Shown here piece by piece: positions 1-7,253 of a DNA stretch of 12,301 nt (the first letter of the stretch is position 1; each line of letters begins with the position of its first letter). The notes under the pieces are model-generated. The model was not told where the DNA came from and ran no database searches. It worked only from the letters and a program-made list of their open reading frames with translations. The stretch is from assembly GCA_964632545.1 (NCBI GenBank), contig CAZWBQ010000022.1, positions 1 through 12,301 on the forward strand, in the 5' to 3' direction. The stretch comes from UBA7398 sp964632545 (GTDB taxonomy: Bacteria; Actinomycetota; Actinomycetes; Nanopelagicales; Nanopelagicaceae). The position numbers and the translations under genes are program-made.

Positions 1-1967
1 TAGTCTTCGGACTTCCCAGAATTAAGCCCTTCAGAGATTAGCTTCATAACATTTGGATCGGCAAGTGTTGTGGAATCACCAACCGCACGATTCTCGGCGA
101 CATCACGAAGTAACCGTCGCATAATTTTGCCACTTCGAGTTTTTGGAAGTTCGGCAACAACCATAATTTGACGAGGTTTCGCGATTGCACCGATCTCTTT
201 AGCGACGTGGTTACGAAGCTCTTGGATTAACTCTTCGCCGCCAACATTTGGAATTCCACCGCGCAAAATAACAAAAGCCACGATTCCTTGGCCGGTGATC
301 TCGTCGTTAGCGCCTACAACTGCGGCTTCCGCTACCGCTTCGTGTGAAACTAGCGCCGATTCAACTTCAGTTGTAGAAATTCGATGGCCAGAAATATTCA
401 TCACATCATCAACGCGGCCCATCAACCAAATTGCACCATCGTTATCCAACTTTGCGCCATCTCCTGCAAAATACAAATCTTTAAAACGCGACCAGTAAGT
501 TTCTTTATATCGTTCATCTTCGCCCCAAACACCGCGGAGCATTGAAGGCCAAGGTTTATCGAGAATTAAATAACCGCCGCGTCCTTTTGAAACTTCAATT
601 CCTTCATCATCTACAACTTTTGCGCTAATTCCAGGGATAGTTGCCATTGCTGAACCTGGTTTAGTTGCAGTTACGCCAGGGAGCGGCGAGATCATGATTG
701 CGCCAGTTTCGGTTTGCCACCAAGTATCAACAATTGGGCAATTATTATTTCCGATAACTTCCCGGTACCACATCCAAGCTTCTGGATTAATTGGTTCTCC
801 AACTGAGCCGAGCAAGCGAAGCGACTTTAAATTATATTTATTTGGAAATTCATCGCCCCATTTCATCCAAGTACGGATTAACGTTGGCGCGGTATAGAGA
901 ATTGAAACTTTATATTTTTCGACTAATTCAAATATCCGACCTTTATGTGGCGTATCTGGAGTTCCTTCATAGATAACTTGAGTAGCGCCATTAATAAGTG
1001 GGCCATAAACCACATAAGAGTGGCCAGTTATCCAACCGACATCTGCGGTGCACCAGAAAACATCGCTCTCTGGTTTTAAGTCAAAGACATTTTGGTGGGT
1101 ATAAGCGGCCTGAGTTAAGTAGCCACCGGTAGTGTGAAAAATACCTTTTGGTTTAGCGGTTGTGCCGGACGTGTAAAGAATAAAGAGTGGATGCTCACTA
1201 TCGAAAGGTTGCGCTACATGTTCTGGGTTTTGGCGCGCTAACGCCTCATGCCACCAAATGTCGCGCTCGCTCCAAGCGGTTTCTTGGCCGGTTCGTTTTA
1301 CAACTAATACATTTCTTACATTTGTTTTACTTTTTAGCGCTTCATCAACAACTGGCTTTAACGCAAAAGCTGCGCCTTTTCGGAATCCGCCATCTGCAGT
1401 AATTACTAAAGTTGCATCGGCATCTAAAATTCTGGCGAGAAGTGAATCTGCCGAGAAACCTCCAAAAATTACAGAGTGTGCTGCGCCAACCCGAGCGCAA
1501 GCCAACATTGCAACTGCAGCTTCGGGAATCATTGGCATATAAATGGCAACGCGGTCGCCCGCTTTGATTCCTAACTCGGTTAACGCATTTGCGCATTTTT
1601 TAACATCAGCAAGTAAATCTGCATAAGTGATGGTTCTGGTATCGCCTGGTTCGCCTTCGAAATGAAATGCAACTCGATTGCCACGACCTTCAATTACATG
1701 GCGATCTAAACAGTTGTAAGAAGCATTTAATTTTCCACCGATAAACCATTTTACGTAAGGTGGTTTCCAATCGAGAACTGAACTCCACTCGGTATCCCAA
1801 TGTAAACGTCGCGCTTGCTTCTCCCAGAAAGCTAACCGATCTCGTTCGGCTTCCTCATAAATTTCTGGTTTTGCATTTGCTTGCGCTGCGAATTCAGCAG
1901 ACGGTGGGAATGTGCGATTTTCAGTTAGTAGATTTTCAACAGAATCGCCAAGGTTTTCGTTGCTCAT
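1..1967 (-). CDS. acs: Acetyl-CoA synthetase (AMP-forming), 3' end at window edge
   Basis: Cytoplasmic enzyme making acetyl-CoA from acetate, ATP and CoA through acetyl-AMP. Reading the minus strand from ATG at 1967-1965 gives 655 open codons. The ANL-family signature YTSGTTAKPKG lies near residues 264-275, with Ala where many homologues have Gly. The acetate-pocket motif DTWWQTETGA lies mid-protein, and the C-terminal domain has PKTRSGKIMRR with catalytic Lys614. In the family this lysine is reversibly acetylated to switch the enzyme off. After the final LADP there are 17 residues, the same tail length I recall for E. coli Acs, and the next two bases are TA, so a TAA or TAG stop is probably cut by the edge. 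No Shine-Dalgarno precedes the start and no other ATG lies just upstream, which fits a leaderless mRNA. It is divergent from the purine cluster and likely serves acetate scavenging. Confidence 0.96.
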   Translation of the reverse strand, partial: MSNENLGDSVENLLTENRTFPPSAEFAAQANAKPEIYEEAERDRLAFWEKQARRLHWDTEWSSVLDWKPPYVKWFIGGKLNASYNCLDRHVIEGRGNRVAFHFEGEPGDTRTITYADLLADVKKCANALTELGIKAGDRVAIYMPMIPEAAVAMLACARVGAAHSVIFGGFSADSLLARILDADATLVITADGGFRKGAAFALKPVVDEALKSKTNVRNVLVVKRTGQETAWSERDIWWHEALARQNPEHVAQPFDSEHPLFILYTSGTTAKPKGIFHTTGGYLTQAAYTHQNVFDLKPESDVFWCTADVGWITGHSYVVYGPLINGATQVIYEGTPDTPHKGRIFELVEKYKVSILYTAPTLIRTWMKWGDEFPNKYNLKSLRLLGSVGEPINPEAWMWYREVIGNNNCPIVDTWWQTETGAIMISPLPGVTATKPGSAMATIPGISAKVVDDEGIEVSKGRGGYLILDKPWPSMLRGVWGEDERYKETYWSRFKDLYFAGDGAKLDNDGAIWLMGRVDDVMNISGHRISTTEVESALVSHEAVAEAAVVGANDEITGQGIVAFVILRGGIPNVGGEELIQELRNHVAKEIGAIAKPRQIMVVAELPKTRSGKIMRRLLRDVAENRAVGDSTTLADPNVMKLISEGLNSGKSED

Positions 1968-1975
1968 GTTTGGCG

Positions 1976-1984
1976 AGATTACCA
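1976..1984 (-). promoter_or_regulatory. Probable extended -10 promoter for a leaderless acs mRNA
   Basis: On the minus strand TGG-TAATCT ends 8 nt before the acs ATG. It fits an extended -10 (TGN followed by TANNNT). A -10 at this distance would start transcription at or within about two bases of the ATG. That fits the missing Shine-Dalgarno and the known frequency of leaderless mRNAs in actinobacteria. The -35 region is poor (TAGTGT at 17 nt spacing). This is inference from sequence only. Confidence 0.42.
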
Positions 1985-2081
1985 GCGCATTCTTTTCCAC
2001 ACTAGCCAATCGCGTAAGTTTTTTTGTCAGGAATGAAGTGGATGATTAGCCCTCTAAAAAACCTACGAGAAAAGGATTCTT

Positions 2082-2210
2082 ATGCATTCTCAAGCCATCA
2101 CAATGAGCGCTACCATTATTCAGAACATCATAAAGTTGTTGCTCTCATCTTCAGCGCGAACTCTTAGCTCTTACTTCGTTCGATTGCTCTTAAAAGCCGT
2201 TGGTTTATAG
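2082..2210 (+). CDS. Possible small cationic hydrophobic peptide, 42 aa
   Basis: I do not recognise this ORF. ATG at 2082 is preceded by AAAGGA at 2071-2076 with 5 nt spacing, a good Shine-Dalgarno, and the frame closes at TAG 2208-2210. The product has no Asp or Glu, two Lys (18, 38), two Arg (26, 34) and one His. Its core is rich in Ile, Leu and Ser (IIQNIIKLLLSSS around residues 12-24; YFVRLLLKAVGL at the C-terminus). Such composition suits a membrane-binding amphipathic or hydrophobic peptide. It is not a typical attenuator leader, since no codon run relates to purines. A second in-frame ATG is at codon 8. It could be a small membrane peptide, an upstream ORF tuning purA, or chance. The ribosome-binding site is the main support; coding status is unproven. 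Confidence 0.35.
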   Translation: MHSQAITMSATIIQNIIKLLLSSSARTLSSYFVRLLLKAVGL

Positions 2211-2229
2211 CGGTATTTGAATCGCGGCT

Positions 2230-2235
2230 TAATCT
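2230..2235 (+). promoter_or_regulatory. Candidate -10 box for the purine cluster
   Basis: TAATCT fits TANNNT and is the same hexamer as the proposed acs -10, but it has no TGN extension and no convincing -35. If used, transcription would start near 2242, so the purA leader would be about 75 nt and carry both hairpins described below. A competing weak promoter is TTGCTC (2184-2189), 16 nt, TATAGC (2206-2211), with four of six matches in each box. Confidence 0.22.
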
Positions 2236-2247
2236 GTGGTGGGATAT

Positions 2248-2267
2248 GCCGTAAGCCTCGGGTCGGC
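2248..2267 (+). promoter_or_regulatory. Upstream hairpin in purA leader
   Basis: GCCG (2248-2251) pairs with CGGC (2264-2267). After a three-base bulge TAA, GCC (2255-2257) pairs with GGT (2261-2263) around a TCG triloop, with one G-U pair. No T-run follows, so it is not a terminator. It may be a structural element of the purA 5' leader. This is a hand-drawn fold without an energy calculation. Confidence 0.3.
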
Positions 2268-2278
2268 TCAATGCAGTG

Positions 2279-2311
2279 CTCCCAGAGATTTACCAAACTC
2301 TGATACGGGAG
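2279..2311 (+). promoter_or_regulatory. Hairpin masking the purA Shine-Dalgarno
   Basis: CTCCC (2279-2283) is exactly complementary to GGGAG (2307-2311), which is the purA ribosome-binding site. The helix continues with AGAG (2284-2287) pairing CTCT (2298-2301). This gives nine Watson-Crick pairs with a five-base bulge GATAC (2302-2306) and a ten-base loop. Formed in the mRNA, it would hide the Shine-Dalgarno and lower PurA translation, so a ligand, protein or upstream translation could control it. The pairing is directly visible; the regulatory role is inference. Confidence 0.4.
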
Positions 2312-2317
2312 ACGAGA

Positions 2318-3601
2318 ATGCCAGCAATTGTTCTCTTAGGCGCTCAATGGGGCGACGAAGGTAAAGGCAAAGCCACAGATTTATTGGGCGATCGCGTTGA
2401 CTATGTCGTCCGCTATCAAGGTGGAAATAATGCCGGACACACAGTTGTTATTGGCGATCAAAAATATGCGCTCCACTTGCTCCCTTCTGGAATCCTTTCG
2501 CCAAACGTGGTCCCCGTTATCGGTAATGGCGTTGTAATTGATCCCGGTGTTTTATTAACTGAAATCAAGGGGCTAAACGAACGCGGTATTGATACTTCAA
2601 AATTAAAGATTTCTACAAACGCACATTTAATTACGCCATATCACCGCACCATCGATAAAGTTTCGGAGCGTTTTTTAGGTAATTCAAAGATTGGTACAAC
2701 TGGCCGAGGAATTGGACCGGCATATGCTGACAAAATAAATCGAATCGGAATTCGAATTCAGGATTTATTTGATCCGTCAATCCTGCAACAAAAAATTGAA
2801 GGCGCACTTCGCGATAAGAATCAAGTGCTAATAAAAGTTTTCAACCGAAAAGGTTTAGAAGTTGAAGAAGTCCTTAAAGAATATTTGGAGTATGCCGAAA
2901 TCTTGGCTCCATATATTGCTGATACTGGGCTGCTATTAAATAAAGCCCTTGACGCTGGCAAGAATGTTTTATTAGAGGGTTCACAAGGAACGCTGCTCGA
3001 TGTTGATCATGGAACTTATCCCTTTGTAACTTCATCAAATCCAACTGCAGGTGGTGCATGTACTGGTTCAGGAATTGGGCCAACCCGTATTTCGCGAGTT
3101 ATCGGAATCGTAAAGGCTTACACAACTCGCGTTGGCTCGGGCCCATTCCCAACAGAGTTATTCGATGAAGATGGCGAAAAACTTCGAACTATTGGTGGCG
3201 AAATTGGTGTTACTACTGGCCGAGCTCGACGATGTGGTTGGTATGACGCACCGATTGCAAGGTATGCGGTTCGCGTAAATGGTCTGACTGATTTCTTCTT
3301 AACCAAGTTAGATGTATTAACTGGTTGGGAAAAAATTCCAGTCTGTGTTGCGTATGAAGTAGATGGAAAACGCGTTGAAGAGTTACCAGCATCGCAATCC
3401 GATTTCCATCACGCGAAACCAATTTATGAATACTTGCCAGGGTGGAGTGAAAATATTACGAAAGCTCGCACATTCGATGATTTGCCCGCCAACGCTCGCG
3501 CTTATGTGAAGTACTTAGAGGAGATCTCTGAAGCTCCAATGAGCGCAATTGGTGTTGGACCTGGTCGCGATGAAACAATTGTCTTGAAGGAGTTCATCTA
3601 A
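2318..3601 (+). CDS. purA: Adenylosuccinate synthetase
   Basis: Converts IMP and aspartate to adenylosuccinate using GTP, the first committed step to AMP. The product from ATG 2318 is 427 aa, normal for the family. The N-terminus MPAIVLLGAQWGDEGKGK places the catalytic base at Asp13 and NNAGHT at 37-42 places the catalytic acid at His41, the same numbering as E. coli PurA. Further family motifs are IGTTGRGIGPAY, EGSQGTLLDVDHGTYPFVTS and, near the C-terminus, GVGPGRDET. GGGAGA at 2307-2312 lies 5 nt before this ATG. A GTG at 2276 would add 14 residues, but it precedes the Shine-Dalgarno and breaks the conserved numbering, so I reject it. It heads the plus-strand cluster, and its ribosome-binding site can be paired in a leader hairpin. 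Confidence 0.97.
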   Translation: MPAIVLLGAQWGDEGKGKATDLLGDRVDYVVRYQGGNNAGHTVVIGDQKYALHLLPSGILSPNVVPVIGNGVVIDPGVLLTEIKGLNERGIDTSKLKISTNAHLITPYHRTIDKVSERFLGNSKIGTTGRGIGPAYADKINRIGIRIQDLFDPSILQQKIEGALRDKNQVLIKVFNRKGLEVEEVLKEYLEYAEILAPYIADTGLLLNKALDAGKNVLLEGSQGTLLDVDHGTYPFVTSSNPTAGGACTGSGIGPTRISRVIGIVKAYTTRVGSGPFPTELFDEDGEKLRTIGGEIGVTTGRARRCGWYDAPIARYAVRVNGLTDFFLTKLDVLTGWEKIPVCVAYEVDGKRVEELPASQSDFHHAKPIYEYLPGWSENITKARTFDDLPANARAYVKYLEEISEAPMSAIGVGPGRDETIVLKEFI

Positions 3602-3604
3602 ATA

Positions 3605-4576
3605 ATGTCCGCTAAAAAAGTTCTCGTAATCGGTGGCGCTGGATATATCGGCGCGCATGTATGCGAAGAACTTGTTGCAGCTGGGTATCAAGTTCGAATT
3701 TATGATGATTTCTCAAATGGGCTGCGAACTCGGATTACTGCGTTTCCAGATGTTGTTGAAGCCAATATTTTAGATCGCGCTTCCTTAATCAAGGCGTTGC
3801 AAGGCGTTGATTCGGTAATTCACTTAGCCGCTAAGAAAGCTGTTGAAGAATCGGTAGCGGATCCGCTTAAATATTATGAGAATAATTTTGGTGGCACGTT
3901 AAATATTTTGATGGCGATGCATGAAGCAAATGTTAAGAAGATAGTTTTCTCCTCGACTGCTGCGGTCTACTCGCCTTCGGATAAGTCAGCAATAACTGAG
4001 GAAGATGCGACTGTGCCGCTTTCACCATATGGCGCAACGAAATTATTAGCAGAGCAGTTAATCGAAAGCGTCGGTAAGGCTGAAGGCGTATCAAGCATTT
4101 CACTTCGCTATTTCAACGTGGCTGGTTCTGGCTCAGATGCGATGGGTGATAACTCTCGCGATAATTTAGTGCCAAAAGTTTATGCTGCGATAACCGAGAA
4201 TAAACGCCCAGAAATTTATGGAAATGATTATCCAACTCCAGATGGAACTTGTATTCGAGATTACATTCACGTTACTGATTTAGCTAAAGCGCATATTTAT
4301 GCGTTGCGCGCTGTTGAGAATAATATGATTTCAGATATTTACAATGTTGGATCTGGACGCGGATATTCGGTTAAAGAAGTTATGGATGAAGTCTCAAACG
4401 CAATTGGAAAAGATTTAGATCCCATTCTTGCAATTCGTCGCCCTGGTGATTCACCAAAGTTAATCGCTTCGATAGATAAAATTGGTAAAGAACTTGGTTG
4501 GAAACCAGAACGAACTCTTAAAGAGATGATTGCATCATCGTGGAGCGCATGGCGCTCGGCTGGCGGTAAGCGCTAG
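3605..4576 (+). CDS. galE: UDP-glucose 4-epimerase (GalE-like, extended SDR)
   Basis: NAD-dependent interconversion of UDP-glucose and UDP-galactose, supplying galactose units for envelope glycans or the Leloir pathway. It has 323 aa against about 338 in E. coli. The Rossmann motif GGAGYIG is at residues 10-16, the Asp-Asp pair (34-35) ends beta-2, and FSSTAAVY (115-122) supplies the catalytic Ser/Thr. The YxxxK dyad is Tyr142/Lys146 within SPYGATK. RYFNVAGS and DGTCIRDYIHVTDLA match the substrate-side motifs of GalE. The start lies 3 nt after the purA stop, with AAGGAG 12 nt upstream, a rather long spacing. Its reaction is unrelated to purines, so its place between purA and purD is the oddity here. 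A related epimerase with a different UDP-sugar substrate is possible; the family call is firm. Confidence 0.9.
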   Translation: MSAKKVLVIGGAGYIGAHVCEELVAAGYQVRIYDDFSNGLRTRITAFPDVVEANILDRASLIKALQGVDSVIHLAAKKAVEESVADPLKYYENNFGGTLNILMAMHEANVKKIVFSSTAAVYSPSDKSAITEEDATVPLSPYGATKLLAEQLIESVGKAEGVSSISLRYFNVAGSGSDAMGDNSRDNLVPKVYAAITENKRPEIYGNDYPTPDGTCIRDYIHVTDLAKAHIYALRAVENNMISDIYNVGSGRGYSVKEVMDEVSNAIGKDLDPILAIRRPGDSPKLIASIDKIGKELGWKPERTLKEMIASSWSAWRSAGGKR

Positions 4577-4578
4577 CG

Positions 4579-5826
4579 ATGAAAGTGCTACTCGTGGGCA
4601 GCGGCGGTCGGGAACACGCTCTCGCGAAGGCACTTACCCAAGATCCATCGTTAAGCCAATTGCATTGCGCTCCGGGTAATCCTGGGATTGCACAATTAGC
4701 AACGTTGCATCCGCTCGATGTTGAAAATCCAGATTCAGTTGCGGCGCTAGCAATTGCGTTAGATGTTGATTTAGTTGTGATTGGCCCAGAAACTCCATTA
4801 GTTAATGGCGCTGCAGATGCAATTCGCAAAGCCGGGATAGCTTGTTTTGGCCCTTCAAAAGCTGCGGCGCAACTTGAAGGCTCAAAAGATTTTGCTAAAT
4901 CCGTAATGCGAGATGCTGGAGTACCAACCGCAAAATTTGCGACCTGTGAAAATCAGAGCGAGATTGAACGCGCTTTAGATTTATTTGGTGCGCCATATGT
5001 TGTTAAACATGATGGGTTAGCCGCTGGTAAAGGCGTTGTGGTTACTAGCGATCGAGTCGCTGCGTTACACCATGCGCTTAAATCTGCTCGAGTTGTGATT
5101 GAAGAATATTTAGACGGTCCAGAAGTTTCGCTCTTTGGAATTAGCGATGGTGAAACTGTAATTCCACTACAACCCGCACAAGATTTCAAAAGAGTTTTTG
5201 ATAATGATGAAGGTCCAAATACTGGCGGGATGGGCGCTTACTCACCACTGCCATGGGCGCCGGATGACATCATGGAAGATACTTTGAAACAAGTTTTGAA
5301 TCCAACGATTAAAGAGATGGCTGCACGCGGCACTCCATTTATCGGATTGTTATATGCCGGGCTTTCGCTAACCACTCATGGAATTAAAGTAATTGAATTT
5401 AATGCGCGCTTTGGCGATCCGGAAACTCAAGTTATTTTGCCGCGGTTAAAAACTCCATTAGCGCAATTATTATTTGCGGCCGCAACGGGAGCGTTAAAAG
5501 ACTTTGGTGAATTGGAATGGCGCGATGAAAGTGCGGTCTCAATTGTGTTGGCAAGTAAGGGATACCCTGAAGCGCCAATTATTGGCGATGTAATTACTGG
5601 AATTGAAAATCGGGCAGATACTGAAGTTTTTCAAGCCGGCACAAAAAGCGTGGATGGAACGCTGCGATCAAGCGGTGGCCGAGTACTTTCGGTTACGGGG
5701 TTAGGTAGCGATCTCACCGAGGCGCGAAATCGGGCATATCAATCAATCAGCAAAATAACTTTAACTGGCAGCTTTTATCGCTCCGATATCGCGCTCAATG
5801 CGTCGATGGCTGAGAAGGGGAATTAA
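4579..5826 (+). CDS. purD: Phosphoribosylamine-glycine ligase (GAR synthetase)
   Basis: Second step of de novo purine synthesis: phosphoribosylamine plus glycine and ATP to GAR. The product has 415 aa, near the usual 420-430 for the monofunctional enzyme. The N-domain carries VGSGGREHAL (6-15), CAPGNPG (30-36) and GPETPLVNG (69-77). The ATP-grasp domain has VVKHDGLAAGKGV (141-153), VIEEYLDGPEVS (173-184) and NTGGMGAYSP (214-223). The metal-binding strand is EFNARFGDPE (273-282). The C-terminal domain begins near SIVLASKGYPE. It starts 2 nt after the galE stop with only a weak ribosome-binding site, consistent with translational coupling. No domain is missing. Confidence 0.96.
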   Translation: MKVLLVGSGGREHALAKALTQDPSLSQLHCAPGNPGIAQLATLHPLDVENPDSVAALAIALDVDLVVIGPETPLVNGAADAIRKAGIACFGPSKAAAQLEGSKDFAKSVMRDAGVPTAKFATCENQSEIERALDLFGAPYVVKHDGLAAGKGVVVTSDRVAALHHALKSARVVIEEYLDGPEVSLFGISDGETVIPLQPAQDFKRVFDNDEGPNTGGMGAYSPLPWAPDDIMEDTLKQVLNPTIKEMAARGTPFIGLLYAGLSLTTHGIKVIEFNARFGDPETQVILPRLKTPLAQLLFAAATGALKDFGELEWRDESAVSIVLASKGYPEAPIIGDVITGIENRADTEVFQAGTKSVDGTLRSSGGRVLSVTGLGSDLTEARNRAYQSISKITLTGSFYRSDIALNASMAEKGN

Positions 5827-7248
5827 ATGGGAGAGAATTCAGCAATGAGCGTTCTATCGCAGCGTTATGCATCGCAAGCGATGCGCGATATTTGGTCGCC
5901 TGAAGCGAAAATTGTTGCCGAGCGAAAACTATGGATCGCGGTTATGCGTGCCCAATCTGGATTAGGCCATGCTATTGCTTCAAATGTAATTTCTGATTAT
6001 GAAAAAGTAATTAATAAAGTGGATTTAGCATCGATAGATGCCCGCGAAAAATCACTTCGACATGATGTGAAAGCGCGGATTGAAGAATTTAATTCACTTG
6101 CGGGCCATGAAGCGATACATGCTGGTATGACAAGTCGCGACTTAACTGAAAATATCGAAAGTTGGCAAGTTCGCGCTTCGTTACTTTTAGTTCGTGATCG
6201 CATCGTTGCGTTATTAAGCGCGCTGGGAGTTCGCGCTACCGAATTTGCAGCGCAACCAATCGCGGGTCGTTCTCATAATGTGCCAGCCCAAATTACAACT
6301 TTAGGAAAACGATTTGCCTCCAGCGCTGAAGAATTATTATTTGCGTATGAACGGTTAGAGAGTTTAATTTCTCGCTATCCAATGCGTGGCATTAAAGGCC
6401 CAGTCGGAACTGCACAAGATTCTGTTGATTTGTTAGGTAGCGCAGATGCACATTACAAATTAGAGAGCGCGATTGCAAAGGAACTAGGCTTTGCCGCAAT
6501 ATTGGATTCCACCGGACAGATTTATCCACGTTCATTTGATTTTGATGTTGTAACAACTCTTGTGCAACTTGCTGCTTCGCCATCATCGCTTGCAACATCG
6601 ATTCGATTAATGGCTGGCGCCGAGCTAGTAACCGAAGGATTTAAAGCGGGCCAAGTTGGATCTTCTGCGATGCCTCATAAGATGAATACCCGATCCTGCG
6701 AACGAGTTAATGGGTTAGCGATTGTGCTTCGCGGATACGCCTCAATGGTTGGCGAATTAAGCGGCGACCAATGGAATGAAGGCGATGTTTCCTGCAGCGT
6801 AGTTCGTCGCGTTGCACTGCCTGATGCTTTTTATGCCTTTGATGGCTTAATTGAAACGATGCTTACCGTGTTAAGTGAATTCGGCGCCTTTCCAGAAGTA
6901 ATTAATAATGAAATTGAACGTTACTTACCGTTTCTTGCAACCACAAAAATATTAATGGCTGCAGTTAAAGCGGGAGTTGGTCGCGAAGTTGCGCATGAAG
7001 TTATTAAAGAACATGCAGTTAAAGCAGCTCTTGATATTCGCGCCGGTAAACCAAATACGATGATTGATGCAATTGCGCAAGATTCAAGAATTCCGTTAGA
7101 TAAGAGTGCGTTGCTTGCGTTGCTTGCAAAGCCACTTGAATTTACCGGAGATGCTCTGGGGCAAGTAAAGCGAGTTGTTGGTCGCATCGATGCGATTACC
7201 GCCGCCCATCCAGAAGCATCGAAGTACCGCCCCGGCTCTATTAGGTAA
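5827..7248 (+). CDS. purB: Adenylosuccinate lyase
   Basis: Works twice in the pathway: SAICAR to AICAR plus fumarate, and adenylosuccinate to AMP plus fumarate, the second acting on the product of PurA. The longest reading is 473 aa. Superfamily signature residues are GSSAMPHKMN (278-287), TSRDLTEN (102-109) and the His150 segment GRSHNVPAQITTLGKR. The early stretch RYASQAMRDIWSPEAK resembles mycobacterial PurB as I remember it. Two starts are possible. ATG 5827 abuts the purD stop with AAGGGG 6 nt upstream. ATG 5845 gives MSVLSQRYAS, closer to the actinobacterial N-terminus, with GGGAGAG (5829-5835) 9 nt upstream. I list the longer form; the shorter (467 aa) is about as likely. Confidence 0.95.
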   Translation: MGENSAMSVLSQRYASQAMRDIWSPEAKIVAERKLWIAVMRAQSGLGHAIASNVISDYEKVINKVDLASIDAREKSLRHDVKARIEEFNSLAGHEAIHAGMTSRDLTENIESWQVRASLLLVRDRIVALLSALGVRATEFAAQPIAGRSHNVPAQITTLGKRFASSAEELLFAYERLESLISRYPMRGIKGPVGTAQDSVDLLGSADAHYKLESAIAKELGFAAILDSTGQIYPRSFDFDVVTTLVQLAASPSSLATSIRLMAGAELVTEGFKAGQVGSSAMPHKMNTRSCERVNGLAIVLRGYASMVGELSGDQWNEGDVSCSVVRRVALPDAFYAFDGLIETMLTVLSEFGAFPEVINNEIERYLPFLATTKILMAAVKAGVGREVAHEVIKEHAVKAALDIRAGKPNTMIDAIAQDSRIPLDKSALLALLAKPLEFTGDALGQVKRVVGRIDAITAAHPEASKYRPGSIR

Positions 7249-7253
7249 CGGCG

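Larger units (their letters stand above)
1968..2317. other. Divergent acs-purA intergenic region (350 nt)
   Basis: This is the only long gap in the window and the shared upstream region of two divergent units. From left to right it holds the acs extended -10 (1976-1984), a run of seven T (2019-2025), a short ORF with a Shine-Dalgarno (2082-2210), a TAATCT box (2230-2235) and two hairpins ahead of purA. I saw no match to the purine riboswitch core, a tRNA, SRP RNA or tmRNA. Elsewhere the genes are separated by 8 nt or less, so a gap this size probably carries functional content. Confidence 0.7.

Noticed and set aside
1345..1596. Open frames opposite or out of frame to acs, and similar ones inside purA, purB and purL
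   Set aside because: They are shadows of strongly conserved genes, have no ribosome-binding sites of note and show no recognisable protein features.
2019..2025. Run of seven T as a possible terminator
   Set aside because: No GC-rich stem precedes it on the plus strand and no plus-strand gene ends before it.
2276..2317. GTG start at 2276 extending PurA by 14 residues
   Set aside because: It would place the visible Shine-Dalgarno inside the gene, and the ATG at 2318 reproduces the classical Asp13/His41 numbering.
2211..2317. Purine riboswitch, tRNA or SRP RNA ahead of purA
   Set aside because: None of the conserved core sequences of these RNAs is present; only simple hairpins are seen.
2746..2760. 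GAATTCGAATTC tandem palindrome
   Set aside because: It lies inside the conserved purA coding sequence and is explained by the Gly-Ile-Arg-Ile-Gln codons there.
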